Assembly (NCBI RefSeq): GCF_947501785.1
Contig: NZ_CANMXB010000001.1
Coordinates: 3,352,501 to 3,416,500, forward strand
Length of the DNA stretch: 64,000 bases
Reading direction: 5' to 3'
Source of the DNA: an uncultured Litoreibacter sp.
GTDB lineage: Bacteria; Pseudomonadota; Alphaproteobacteria; Rhodobacterales; Rhodobacteraceae
Shown here in pieces: positions 1 to 8,829 of the stretch (position 1 is its first letter; every line of letters begins with the position of its first letter). Position numbers and translations under genes: made by a program. The notes under the pieces are model-generated. The model was given only the letters and a program-made list of their open reading frames with translations. It was not told the origin of the DNA and did not search any database.

Positions 1-1221
1 ATGGAGAAATTCGTCGAAAAATATCCCACGTTAGAACATTTCCTCGAGAATCCGGGCGGGCTGAATCAGCAAACGGCCTTTCTCGCGCCTAACGCAGACG
101 CGACTGTTGACGAGACAATCGAACATGTTCGGGAAAAATTTCACTTCGTAGGATGTACCGAGCGTTTCGATGAAGATTTCGACAACTTGATGTCCATGCT
201 CAAGTTTCCGCCCTCCGATCCTGTCCGCAGGAATGAAAGCCCTTATCCAGATTTAAAAAGAGACGCGTACACAAAATACAAGGATGTTATCTATGATCGT
301 ACTGCCGAGGACCGAAAGCTCTACAATGCATTTTGCGCTCCCGAAAAGAGCTCTCAGATACTTCTACCGCTTAAACATCTTAAACAACGGGAGGACAAAA
401 ACGTGAAAGCTGAAAACAATTTGCTCAACGAGATCGAAGATCTGGCGCCCTGGCATCACAAAATCCATCTTTCAGGAGATATCTGGACAGGTGCCGGAAA
501 CATCGCAGATCAGACCGGCTCCAAGGTCACCTATTACGATCCTTTGGTCGCAATGAAAAATTTGACCCGGCAGGTTTTGCCAAATGGGTTCGAGGGGCGA
601 AGCTTCCTTGATTGCGCCTGCAACGGAGGGGGCTACAGCTTTGCCGCGAAAGACCTGGGGGCATCGAATGTGTTCGGGTTTGATGTGCGTGAGCATTGGA
701 TCAAGCAATGCGAATTCGTGATGCAAAACAGGGAGGCACCGACTGACAATATGAAGTTTCGGCAGGCTGACTTGTTGGATCTATCCAATTTGAATGAAGA
801 TTTTGACGTCACATGGTTCAGCGGGCTTTTCTATCATCTACCGGATCCCGTCACCGGTCTGAAGAATGCGGCGGATCGCACAAAGGAGTTGATATTTGTC
901 AATACGGCCGCAATTCCGGTTGAGCCCGACGTTGATGAAGTCCCCGCTCTGCATATGAAATTCGAAGGTACCGATGAGCTGATGTCTGGTATCTACAGAT
1001 TGTCGTGGAGCCCGTCTGGCCCGAAGGTAATTGAAGGTATTTTGAATTGGATGGGCTTTGTCGAAACCCGCCTGATTTTTTGGCACAAGACTGTGCAGCT
1101 GGGCGATCGTCGTGCCTCCGGCCGCTTATGCATCGTTGGCGCCCGGGAGAAAGGGAGGTTGGACGGAATTCGAAACGCCGTGCCGGTCGACTCGCATTCA
1201 GGACCGATCCGCGGAAAGTGA
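1..1221 (+). CDS. Sulfotransferase (C-terminal part) fused to SAM-dependent methyltransferase, 5' truncated
   Basis: Open reading frame running in from the left edge; the ATG at base 1 is probably internal. Residues about 1-120 resemble the C-terminal part of a sulfotransferase-family protein: a pattern like FVGCTERFDEDFDNLMSML followed by a positively charged stretch and DRKLYNAF. Residues about 150-390 form a methyltransferase domain with a glycine-rich SAM motif (FLDCACNGGGYSF, about 200-212), GFDVREHWIKQ as the ribose-binding strand, and FSGLFYHLPDPVTGL as the post-motif region. The methyltransferase half recalls CmoB/UbiG-like enzymes. The natural reading is a bifunctional sulfation-plus-methylation enzyme for a glycan or small molecule, but the substrate cannot be told. 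The PAPS-binding N-terminus lies outside the window, so the sulfotransferase call rests on the C-terminal pattern only. Confidence 0.6.
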   Translation: MEKFVEKYPTLEHFLENPGGLNQQTAFLAPNADATVDETIEHVREKFHFVGCTERFDEDFDNLMSMLKFPPSDPVRRNESPYPDLKRDAYTKYKDVIYDRTAEDRKLYNAFCAPEKSSQILLPLKHLKQREDKNVKAENNLLNEIEDLAPWHHKIHLSGDIWTGAGNIADQTGSKVTYYDPLVAMKNLTRQVLPNGFEGRSFLDCACNGGGYSFAAKDLGASNVFGFDVREHWIKQCEFVMQNREAPTDNMKFRQADLLDLSNLNEDFDVTWFSGLFYHLPDPVTGLKNAADRTKELIFVNTAAIPVEPDVDEVPALHMKFEGTDELMSGIYRLSWSPSGPKVIEGILNWMGFVETRLIFWHKTVQLGDRRASGRLCIVGAREKGRLDGIRNAVPVDSHSGPIRGK

Positions 1222-1609
1222 GCGTTTGCGAAGCGGGGTCAGGAACCAGAGGGGGCAAACGCAAGCCCCGACTGGCTCTGGTTGGGCAAACCCACGTGCG
1301 CCTCACAGACCGGCGACGCTACCCAGACTTGAGAGCGGCGTGGGGATTTACCAGTTCCTCAATCCACGGCGCGGATGCGAGAGGTCTGTCTGCACATGAT
1401 CGGAGCGAATTGCGTAGGAAATGCAGCGCTCCGGGAACACAATGAATGCCCATATTAGGAGCGACGATTTGAGTAAATCCGATATCGACAGCAACTTTGT
1501 TCGCGTGGGATCGGTCCACTTCTGATCAGCTTGGCAGACGCAGCGAAAGCCTCCTTTGACGGTAGCACCGCGGCACAACATCTAATTGGCCAATGGCCAG
1601 TTTTGGCCG
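1222..1609. other. Gene-free stretch (388 bases)
   Basis: Between the two converging genes I see no convincing gene, RNA or terminator. Short frames on both strands lack a ribosome binding site and a recognisable product. A loose self-complementary tract around 1248-1283 (CCAGAG ... CTCTGG) may act as a terminator for the upstream gene but has no U-run. Confidence 0.5.
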
Positions 1610-3172
1610 CTAGCGCTTGGATATCTCGTCCCAAGTGAGGCCGAATTTTAAGAGGTATTTTCGCAATCTGTCAGAGTCGTTCCGGGTCTTGCGTTCTTCT
1701 CTGGATACTTCGAACAATTTCCTTCCAGCGTCGCTTACCGAGCTAGAAGCCTGGCAAATTCGAAGGGTCTGGGCGAGTTGTGCTATGTCGAACAGGTCCA
1801 ATGCTGTGTCGACGTACTCGGCCACCAGCTTGCCATCCGCGTTACCATCAGCTGCGCGCCAGCGGCGCTCTAGTGTTGATATCTCGTCTTCGACCTGCGC
1901 GCGTGTGATGCGTCCGCGTGGGGCCAGGGTGCACAGCCTCAAGACGGCACCGCTGAAGTCGCGGAAGTTGCCGGGCCATTTGGTTGAGGGTGCTTTTGCA
2001 AATCGGAGCCATGCCTCGGCTGCGTCTGCGTTAAACCCGACGCGTGTCCCTAGTGCTTTCTCAGCGCGGGTTAATTCAAAGCGCAGATTTGCCTCCATAT
2101 CCTCAGGGCGGTCCCGCAAGGGAGGGAGGCGAAAAGTCCATAGGTTCAACCGTGAGAGCAAGTCGATGCGAAACTTGCCATCGGCTGCCAAAGCCATCAG
2201 GTCCTGCGAGGCCCCGGCGATGACCTGAAACTTGCTTGTAACTTCAGAATCCGAGCCCAAAGGGTAGTATCGGCCCGTTTCAATCGCGTGCAGAAGGAGC
2301 GCTTGTTCCTCAAGGCCCAACTCATCGATTTCATCGAGGAAGAGCACGCCGCCATCTGCTTCGCGCAGCAGGCCAGAGCGTTCCGTGCCGGGCTGCCCTG
2401 TGTGGCTGCGGCGCTGTCCGAACAGCGTGGCGACGGCCGAGCCGCCACGCAGTGTCGCACAATTGACCTGAACCAACCGGCCTTTGACCCTTCGACGTTG
2501 CAGCTTTAGCTCGTAGATACGCAAGGCCAGCTCGGATTTGCCAGTGCCGGATTCACCCTGCAAAAGGATCGGAGCATCAGACTGCCCGGCGACTTGTTCT
2601 ATGCGGTCGATCAGGGCGTTGTAGGGCGCGTTCCTGGTTTCGATCCCGCCTTTGAGCAGGTCGCCATATTCACGCGATTGCTGGTCGAACCTTTGCTGAA
2701 GAGCGTCATAGCGGCTGAGGTCCAGATCGATCAGATCGAATGTGCCGTTGGTATTTTCACCGCGCGGAGGCCCGGTTTGAATCAGGGCGGCCGGGATATG
2801 ACGGGATTCCGACAGCAGGAACCAGCATATTTGTCCCACATGCGTCCCGGTCGTCAGATGGATATGGTAGCGTTCGCGATCTTCGTCAAAGCCATAGGTT
2901 TGGGCAAAGTCATAGAGCTTGGCATAGACCTCCTCGAGGTCCCACGGGTTCTCCATGTCCATGCGGTGCAGCAGCACTTCGGTGTCTGGCGAAGCTTCCT
3001 CAACATCTCGCTTGATCCCATGGGCAAGCCGGCTGAATTTGCTGTCGTAGAGGAGTTCCAACCTGTCGACGGGAAACCCATCGACCTCGCAAAGGCTGAC
3101 AGTTGGTCGCCAGCCGCGTTTTTTGCCGCTGTCGAGCTGTGTGCCGAGGAAGCCAAGGACGACGTTTCTCAT
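1610..3172 (-). CDS. rtcR: RtcR-type AAA+ transcriptional regulator with CARF-like N-terminus
   Basis: 520 aa from an ATG preceded by GGA eight bases upstream; an earlier TTG at 3184 is less likely. RtcR regulates RNA-repair genes (rtcB/rtcA). The N-terminal ~180 residues match the RtcR sensor (CARF-like) with HIHLTTGTHVGQICWFLL. A central sigma-54-type AAA+ domain follows: Walker A GESGTGKSELA, Walker B GVLFLDEIDELG, LNLWTFRLPPLRDRPEDME and WPGNFRDFSGAV. The C-terminus has the usual RtcR helical region. Unusual: the loop that should carry GAFTGA, which contacts sigma-54, reads GQRRSHTGQPGTERSG, so the hallmark is absent. Divergent from rtcB, as in other genomes; no rtcA follows. Confidence 0.9.
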   Translation of the reverse strand: MRNVVLGFLGTQLDSGKKRGWRPTVSLCEVDGFPVDRLELLYDSKFSRLAHGIKRDVEEASPDTEVLLHRMDMENPWDLEEVYAKLYDFAQTYGFDEDRERYHIHLTTGTHVGQICWFLLSESRHIPAALIQTGPPRGENTNGTFDLIDLDLSRYDALQQRFDQQSREYGDLLKGGIETRNAPYNALIDRIEQVAGQSDAPILLQGESGTGKSELALRIYELKLQRRRVKGRLVQVNCATLRGGSAVATLFGQRRSHTGQPGTERSGLLREADGGVLFLDEIDELGLEEQALLLHAIETGRYYPLGSDSEVTSKFQVIAGASQDLMALAADGKFRIDLLSRLNLWTFRLPPLRDRPEDMEANLRFELTRAEKALGTRVGFNADAAEAWLRFAKAPSTKWPGNFRDFSGAVLRLCTLAPRGRITRAQVEDEISTLERRWRAADGNADGKLVAEYVDTALDLFDIAQLAQTLRICQASSSVSDAGRKLFEVSREERKTRNDSDRLRKYLLKFGLTWDEISKR

Positions 3173-3292
3173 TGGGCGATCCAAATTGATAAATTACGAT
3201 ACAAATAGGACGCTAAAGTGTGTGAGCAATTGGATCAACAATAATGATTATCCATTTAAAACAGTATGTTATCAGGTTTTTCTGCATCTTTT

Positions 3293-3310
3293 GGATTCCC
3301 TCCCGAATCC
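3293..3310. promoter_or_regulatory. Inverted repeat in rtcR-rtcB intergenic region
   Basis: GGATTC-N6-GAATCC, perfect 6-bp arms. It lies upstream of three further hairpins in the same spacer and could be a regulator-binding site for the divergent promoters. Function is inferred from position only. Confidence 0.45.
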
Positions 3311-3350
3311 TGAGAAAACTGAGCCATCGAAAGAGAAGCAGTAAAGCAAA

Positions 3351-3368
3351 CGGATGAATTCGCATCCG
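3351..3368 (+). promoter_or_regulatory. Stem-loop in rtcB upstream region
   Basis: CGGATG-N6-CATCCG, perfect arms around an AATTCG loop. It is immediately followed by two more stems before the rtcB ribosome binding site, so it may be part of a structured leader or small RNA. Confidence 0.45.
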
Positions 3369-3373
3369 GAACA

Positions 3374-3405
3374 GCGGCGGGTTGGGCCCATTCTCAATCC
3401 GCCGC
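3374..3405 (+). promoter_or_regulatory. Strong 11-bp hairpin in rtcB leader
   Basis: GCGGCGGGTTG pairs with CAATCCGCCGC across a 10-nt loop; in RNA all 11 positions pair, including one G-U wobble. There is no U-run after it, so it is not a standard terminator. It would be the most stable structure in the rtcB leader. Confidence 0.55.
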
Positions 3406-3418
3406 ACCGCAACAGTCA

Positions 3419-3430
3419 CCCCGTGCGGGG
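3419..3430 (+). promoter_or_regulatory. Small GC hairpin just before rtcB ribosome binding site
   Basis: CCCC-GTGC-GGGG, four G-C pairs closed by a tetraloop, ending 10 bases before the GAAGGA Shine-Dalgarno at 3441-3446. It could influence ribosome access or mark the 3' end of a short RNA. Confidence 0.4.
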
Positions 3431-3453
3431 AAAATTGACCGAAGGATACGACG

Positions 3454-4866
3454 ATGGAAGACCTGACACTGACGCAACTGACTGGCAAAGACCTCAAGAG
3501 TTGGGGCCACCGGCCAGGCCCGCAATTCCCCGATCTGTTGGCGCGCGCAAACGAGATGCTGGCCAAAGGAATTGAGGTGTCTCGCATTCGGGATGATCTG
3601 TCCGCCGATATCCCGATCCCGCCTGAGCATATCGAACTGCATGAGGAGGGGGCTGTCGTTTTCCATGAGAACCTGATCCCTGCAGATGCGGATGAAGAAA
3701 CGAACCTTGAGAAGGTTCGGGAAACCATGCGCGCTGTGATGCGTACACCGACTGTGGTTGGTGGAGCGATTATGCCGGACGCGTGCCCCGCGGGTCCTGT
3801 TGGCACCATACCCGTGGGTGGCGTTGTGGCCGCTCGGAATGCGATCCATCCTGGCATGCATTCGGCCGACATCTGTTGCTCCTTGATGATGACAGATTTG
3901 GGCGACGCTGATCCTGCTGTGGTGTTGGAGGCTGCGGCGAAGGTGACGCATTTTGGACCCGGCGGTCGTCCGCAAGGGCAACGGTTTACCGTGTCGTTGG
4001 ACCTCCTGGATGCGTTTCGCTCAAACCCGTTTCTGGACAACGCAAAGGTCATTCGTGCGGCACAGGAGCAGATGGGAACGCAAGGTGACGGCAACCACTT
4101 CTTGTTTGTCGGGCGTTCGCGCAACACCGGGCGGACGGCTATGATCACGCATCACGGTTCCCGTGGGCCCGGCGCAAAACTCTACAAGGCGGGCATGGAG
4201 GTGGCGGAGAAATACCGGCGTCTATATTCGCCCAAGACCTTGAAGCAGAACGCTTGGATTCCCGCGGACAGTGAGGATGGGCGCGCCTATTGGGACGCTT
4301 TGCAGATCATCCGCAAGTGGACCAAGACCAACCACAACTCGATCCACCAAGCCACGATGGAGGTGGCTGGGGCATCTGGCGGTGAGCGGTTCTGGAACGA
4401 GCATAACTTTGTGTTCCAACGCGGTGACATCTATCTGCACGGCAAAGGGGCAACCCCGGGCTGGTCCGGATTTGCGGCAGATGCCGATAAAGACGGACGG
4501 ACCATCATCCCGCTCAACATGGCGGAGCCCGTGCTGATTGTTCGTGGGTCAGATGCATCAAATGCGCTGGGGTTCAGCCCGCACGGTGCTGGCCGGAACT
4601 GGTCTCGGACGGAGCATATGCGCCGGTTGGGTACAAAAACGGCTCAAGAAGCTCTTGTCGAGGAAACTGCCGGGCTCGATATCCGCTTTTACGGAGGCAA
4701 GGTCGATGCGTCTGAGTTGCCGTCGAGCTACAAGCCGGCGGCGGCGGTAGCCGAGCAGATCAAGTCGTTTGATTTGGCGGAGATCGTCGATTGGATCGAT
4801 CCGTACGGGTGCATCATGGCTGGCGAACTGCCGAGGTTTACCCGCCGCGGGAAGGGGCGCAGATAG
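3454..4866 (+). CDS. rtcB: RtcB-family RNA ligase
   Basis: 470 aa, longer than the ~408 aa E. coli enzyme. RtcB joins 2',3'-cyclic-phosphate or 3'-phosphate RNA ends to 5'-OH ends using GTP and Mn2+. Visible family motifs: HSADICCSLMMTDLG (variant of the DIGCG metal site, Cys kept), GTQGDGNHFL, HHGSRGPGAKLYKAG, NHNSIHQATMEVAGAS, HNFVFQRGDIYLHGKGA and C-terminal SPHGAGRNWSR, whose His is the expected GMP-accepting residue. GAAGGA lies seven bases before the ATG. Divergent from rtcR, with a 15-bp stem after the stop. No RtcA cyclase is adjacent. Confidence 0.93.
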   Translation: MEDLTLTQLTGKDLKSWGHRPGPQFPDLLARANEMLAKGIEVSRIRDDLSADIPIPPEHIELHEEGAVVFHENLIPADADEETNLEKVRETMRAVMRTPTVVGGAIMPDACPAGPVGTIPVGGVVAARNAIHPGMHSADICCSLMMTDLGDADPAVVLEAAAKVTHFGPGGRPQGQRFTVSLDLLDAFRSNPFLDNAKVIRAAQEQMGTQGDGNHFLFVGRSRNTGRTAMITHHGSRGPGAKLYKAGMEVAEKYRRLYSPKTLKQNAWIPADSEDGRAYWDALQIIRKWTKTNHNSIHQATMEVAGASGGERFWNEHNFVFQRGDIYLHGKGATPGWSGFAADADKDGRTIIPLNMAEPVLIVRGSDASNALGFSPHGAGRNWSRTEHMRRLGTKTAQEALVEETAGLDIRFYGGKVDASELPSSYKPAAAVAEQIKSFDLAEIVDWIDPYGCIMAGELPRFTRRGKGRR

Positions 4867-4869
4867 GAA

Positions 4870-4907
4870 ACGGATGGCCCCGGCAGGCGACGGCCGGGGC
4901 CATCCGT
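4870..4907 (+). terminator. 15-bp stem-loop after rtcB
   Basis: Perfect 15-bp arms (ACGGATGGCCCCGGC with its complement) around an 8-nt loop, starting three bases after the rtcB stop. There is no following U-run, so intrinsic termination is uncertain; it may instead protect the mRNA 3' end. The rest of 4908-5152 shows nothing recognisable. Confidence 0.6.
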
Positions 4908-5152
4908 CGATCACGCAGAGTATTTGCGCCGATAAATTGAGTGCCGTGCTGACGAAACAACGTTGTAGGATTTCAGTTCAAGGTCGGCAGGCGTTTGGTT
5001 TCGATCTCAAAAGCTGGTTGCGATGAGACCGCAACCAGCCCATTTCATTGTCAGGCGTCCGCCTCAAGACTATGTCACAGTTCTCTTAATGAAACTTACC
5101 AAAATCATCGCTTTTCGTTTTGCTATCAAGCAACATCTGATAGCTGTTCTCT

Positions 5153-6688
5153 ATGACCCCTCCGAACATTATCCTGTTCATGGTTGACCAGCTTACCTCC
5201 TTCGTTTTGCAAGCTTATGGGGGCAAGACTTGTCATACTCCTCATCTGAATGCATTGGCACAGCGCAGTGCTGTTTTCGAGAACGCTTATTGTGCCTATC
5301 CACTCTGTGCACCGTCTCGCTTCGGAATGATGTCCGGGCGACTGCCGTCTCGGATTGGTGCTTATGACAATGGTGCTGAATTTGCGGCGTCGACGCCGAC
5401 CTTTGCGCACTATCTGCGTGCTGCCGGATATTACACATGCATCTCTGGCAAGATGCATTTCGTAGGCCCGGACCAATTTCATGGCTTCGAAGAGAGGCTC
5501 ACGACCGAGATTTACCCCGCCGATATGTCATGGACGCCGGACGCCGATTTCCGCGATTTCAATAGCGATGAAGAACGCGCTTATACATTTGGGGTTTCGA
5601 CGATTGATACTGTGCGCGATGCAGGACCTGTCGCCCGTTCCATGCAGATCGACTATGATGAGGACGTTATTCATCACGCAAAACGGGAACTATTTGCTCG
5701 CGCTAGGTCCGCGGACACGCGCCCGTTCATGATGACAGTGTCTTTGACACATCCACATGATCCTTATGTGACCACCCAGAAGTATTGGGACCATTATGAT
5801 CCTGAACACATCGAAGATCCGTTGGTCCCGCACATACCCGTTGAAGCCCGAGACCCGCACAGCAAGTCGCTTTATTATCATTACGGTCAGGACAAATGCA
5901 CCTTGGACCATGGCGATTACCTGAACGCGCGGCGCGGATATTACGGCATGATCTCTTACGTGGATGATCTGTTTGGCGAGTTGATGGGGGCCCTGAAAGA
6001 CAGCGGCTATGGTGACAACACGGTCGTGATCTTCGCCTCCGATCATGGCGACATGATTGGCGAGCGCGGGATGTGGTTCAAAAAGACCTTGTTCGATCCC
6101 GCGATCAAGGTGCCCCTGATGATCGCCCATCCCGATTACGCGCCATGTCGGATCGCTGAACCCGCATCCTTGTTGGACCTTTTTCCGACCTTGCTGGACC
6201 TCGCTGGCATCCCAAAGGGAGAGGTCAGAACGCAGCTGGATGGTCAAAGCCTGATGCCAGCCATTCAAGGTACTGCGTTGCACAAACCAGTTTTCATAGA
6301 ACACATCGACGGCGGCACAGCCGCGCCAAGAGTTTGCGTGAGGGAGGGATCGTTAAAACTGATCATTTCGCGCGCCTATCCGGCCCAACTCTATGACCTT
6401 TCGCTAGATCCGTTGGAGTGCGAAAATATTGCAGGGCAGGGGTATCCCGAAGAGGAGCGTCTGACCCAATTGGCCGAAGACACCTGGCCGCTTGATTCAC
6501 TGCTGGATGATGTGATCCGCTCGCAGACGGAACGTAAGTTGATAGACGATGCCCTTCGTATTGGCCGTGAGGAAATTTGGGATTTCACACCCCGACCTTT
6601 GGCGCAAAATTCTTCCTACGTCCGTCGCGGCGACGCTTTTCCTGACGTCGAACGACGCGGGTATCTGAGGCCGCAAAATCAGTCCTAG
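5153..6688 (+). CDS. betC: Choline sulfatase
   Basis: 511 aa, the usual BetC length. It hydrolyses choline-O-sulfate to choline and sulfate, feeding glycine-betaine synthesis or catabolism. The type I sulfatase signature CAPSR is at about residue 53-57; its Cys is the one converted to formylglycine. The metal-binding N-terminus NIILFMVDQLT, GKMHFVG, SDHGDMIGERGMWFKK and the choline-sulfatase C-terminal region (RRGDAFPDVERRGYLRP) are present. No obvious Shine-Dalgarno precedes the ATG. No bet genes or choline transporter neighbour it, so it stands alone here. Confidence 0.9.
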   Translation: MTPPNIILFMVDQLTSFVLQAYGGKTCHTPHLNALAQRSAVFENAYCAYPLCAPSRFGMMSGRLPSRIGAYDNGAEFAASTPTFAHYLRAAGYYTCISGKMHFVGPDQFHGFEERLTTEIYPADMSWTPDADFRDFNSDEERAYTFGVSTIDTVRDAGPVARSMQIDYDEDVIHHAKRELFARARSADTRPFMMTVSLTHPHDPYVTTQKYWDHYDPEHIEDPLVPHIPVEARDPHSKSLYYHYGQDKCTLDHGDYLNARRGYYGMISYVDDLFGELMGALKDSGYGDNTVVIFASDHGDMIGERGMWFKKTLFDPAIKVPLMIAHPDYAPCRIAEPASLLDLFPTLLDLAGIPKGEVRTQLDGQSLMPAIQGTALHKPVFIEHIDGGTAAPRVCVREGSLKLIISRAYPAQLYDLSLDPLECENIAGQGYPEEERLTQLAEDTWPLDSLLDDVIRSQTERKLIDDALRIGREEIWDFTPRPLAQNSSYVRRGDAFPDVERRGYLRPQNQS

Positions 6689-6976
6689 GGTTAGGTAGGA
6701 CGTCCCAAGTCTCGGCTTCGCGATATTGCGGCTTCGAGGGCGCGCTTGGCAAGGCTAGTGTACCGTGGACTTCGTGGTCAAACTGCTCCGAACCAGCGAC
6801 CGTCATGCCACCCTTGGAATTCACAGCAGCTGTGAGAGATTTAGTATCAGAGGGCCCTTGCGCAAATATGGTTGCCGGATGGTTAAGCATCACGCGAACG
6901 ATGGATACGGACGCCTAGAAAGCGCCTTCAAACATGCAAACGCTGACACCAACCGCGGGTTATGCAATCTTTTCAA

Positions 6977-7900
6977 TCATGCCGAGGCCGTGTTTTCAGC
7001 CACAAGATCCTTGTAAAGCGCCCGAATACGTTTGGTCATGTCGCGGCTGCCTGTTCCAATCGGCTTGCCATCGATCTCGCCCACTGGGGTCTGGGCACCA
7101 AATGTACCGGTCAGGAACGCCTCGTCGGCGCCGTAGGTCTCATAAAGTGAGAAATTCTTCTCAAAGACCGGAATGTCATTGGCGCGGCACAGGTCGATGA
7201 CCTTCTGCCGTGTGACCCCATTCATGCAATAGTCCCCGGTCGAGGTCCAAACCTCGCCTTTACGAACGATAAAGAAGTTGCAGGCATTGGTCGTGTTCAC
7301 AAAGCCATGCGGGTCGAGCATGAGAGCCTCGTCGGCCCCGGCCTGTTCCGCTTGCAGACAGGCAATCACACAGTTCAGCTTGGAATGGCTGTTGTACTTT
7401 GCGTCCTGGCTCATCGGCAACCCGCGCACCTGCGGGACGGTGGCCAGACGAATGCCCCGCGACTGCAATGCCTCTACGGGCTTGGAATGTTCCATGATGA
7501 TGACAAGGGTTGGGCCGGAACGGCTGAGCGAGGGATGCTGAAACGGCTTCACCTTTGTTCCGCGGGTCAGCATCAGCCGGCAATGCACATCCGTGTGCAT
7601 ATCATTGGCCTCAGCCGTTTTGGACATGGCGTCCAGAATGCCGGCACGGTCCATGCCCACATCCAATGAGACCGATTTGCAAGATGCGAAAAACCGGTCC
7701 ATGTGTTCGTCAAAGAACGCCCATGTCCCGTTGTAAAGGCGCATGCCCTCCCACATCCCGTCGCCCAGCATAAAGCCACTGTCATAGACCGAAACCCTGG
7801 CCTCATCGCGGTGCACGATGTCGCCGTTTACGTAGATCTTGATGTCCCGGTTGCGGATATCATCCGCCGCGTCGTGGGTCGTGTGCTTGCTATCGGTCAT
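6977..7900 (-). CDS. Class IV PLP aminotransferase (branched-chain / D-amino-acid type)
   Basis: 307 aa. Fold-type IV aminotransferase with YVNGDIVHRDEARVSVYDSGF at the N-terminus, the PLP lysine in NSHSKLNCVIA (about 170), DEALMLDPHGFV, NACNFFIV and LTGTFGAQTPV. Last gene of the operon; its start overlaps the stop of the ornithine-cyclodeaminase-like gene. It could be a branched-chain or D-amino-acid transaminase acting on the product or substrate of the operon. The enzyme class is clear, the substrate is not. Confidence 0.85.
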   Translation of the reverse strand: MTDSKHTTHDAADDIRNRDIKIYVNGDIVHRDEARVSVYDSGFMLGDGMWEGMRLYNGTWAFFDEHMDRFFASCKSVSLDVGMDRAGILDAMSKTAEANDMHTDVHCRLMLTRGTKVKPFQHPSLSRSGPTLVIIMEHSKPVEALQSRGIRLATVPQVRGLPMSQDAKYNSHSKLNCVIACLQAEQAGADEALMLDPHGFVNTTNACNFFIVRKGEVWTSTGDYCMNGVTRQKVIDLCRANDIPVFEKNFSLYETYGADEAFLTGTFGAQTPVGEIDGKPIGTGSRDMTKRIRALYKDLVAENTASA

Positions 7901-8829
7901 GATTGAGAAGCTTCCAGTTGGAGAATTGCATTTGCGATCATCAGATCAAGATGTGCGCCGCCGCCGTTCTTGAAAACTGTGATTGTATCGGGGTGTCGAT
8001 CAGCTGAACCGCGTGCCTTGAGCTGGTAAAGGTCGCCCAGAATGTCGGCCTCACTTATCACGCCTCTGCTTAGCGGGATTTTCAACTCTCCTATATGCGC
8101 AAGGGTCGTGTCACGGCTATCGACGTAAATCTGCCCACTGGTCAGGACGTCATCGTCAGCCTCCCGCATGTCTGCGCGAAAAGCGCCGATCAGATCGACA
8201 TGAGTGCCGGGTCGCAGCCATTTGCCCTTCAGTACCGGGTCTGTGGACATTGTGGCACAGGTCACAATGTCAGCCTGTCCGACGGCCTCTGAGATGTCGC
8301 TTGTCGCGAATACTGGCAAGCCGGTGTTTTGCAAGGTAGCGGCCAGGGCCTTGGCCTTCGCATCTGTGCGGTTCCAAAGGGTAAACCGTTCAAGCTTTGG
8401 GAACATCTGACGATACGCCGCAATCACATTGCCTGCCACGCTACCCGCCCCAAGAACCACCATGTGTTTTGCATCTGGGCGCGCGAGATAACGGGCCCCG
8501 AGGGCTGAATCGGCGGCTGTCTTGATGTCGGTAATCAAAGCGCTGTCGATCAGCGCTGTCGGGGTGCCTGTCTGTTCATCAAAAACGATCATACCGCCCT
8601 GCACACTTGGCAGGTCGCGTTTCGTGTTTTGGGCGATCACGGTGACAGATTTGACGCCAAAGCCGATCCCTTCAATCCGGGCGGCGCGGCTGAGGAGCGT
8701 ATTCCCCTGCGGCCCCAGAAACACGTCCTCAACCTCGGCCTTGGATAAGGCGTGGCCCGCGTCGATGGCCTCGACAAAAATGCGCCAATCCGTGACCGCA
8801 CCAAATGTCTCGCGTGTGATGAGTTTCAT
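7897..8829 (-). CDS. Ornithine cyclodeaminase / mu-crystallin family protein
   Basis: 310 aa. Members are ornithine cyclodeaminases, ketimine or iminosuccinate reductases, alanine dehydrogenases or ectoine-degradation EutC. Visible: [29 protein letters not shown], the Rossmann motif [16 protein letters not shown] (about 125) and the family C-terminus [17 protein letters not shown]. Overlaps aapP and the aminotransferase by 4 bases each, so it is co-translated. With an aminotransferase next to it, an imine reductase or deaminase role in amino-acid breakdown is the reasonable inference. Confidence 0.8.
   Translation of the reverse strand: MKLITRETFGAVTDWRIFVEAIDAGHALSKAEVEDVFLGPQGNTLLSRAARIEGIGFGVKSVTVIAQNTKRDLPSVQGGMIVFDEQTGTPTALIDSALITDIKTAADSALGARYLARPDAKHMVVLGAGSVAGNVIAAYRQMFPKLERFTLWNRTDAKAKALAATLQNTGLPVFATSDISEAVGQADIVTCATMSTDPVLKGKWLRPGTHVDLIGAFRADMREADDDVLTSGQIYVDSRDTTLAHIGELKIPLSRGVISEADILGDLYQLKARGSADRHPDTITVFKNGGGAHLDLMIANAILQLEASQS

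Noticed and set aside
3185-3453. Search for a sigma-54 promoter in front of rtcB
   Set aside because: No GG-N10-GC on the + strand; the only weak match (3409-3422) is on the other strand and far from rtcR.
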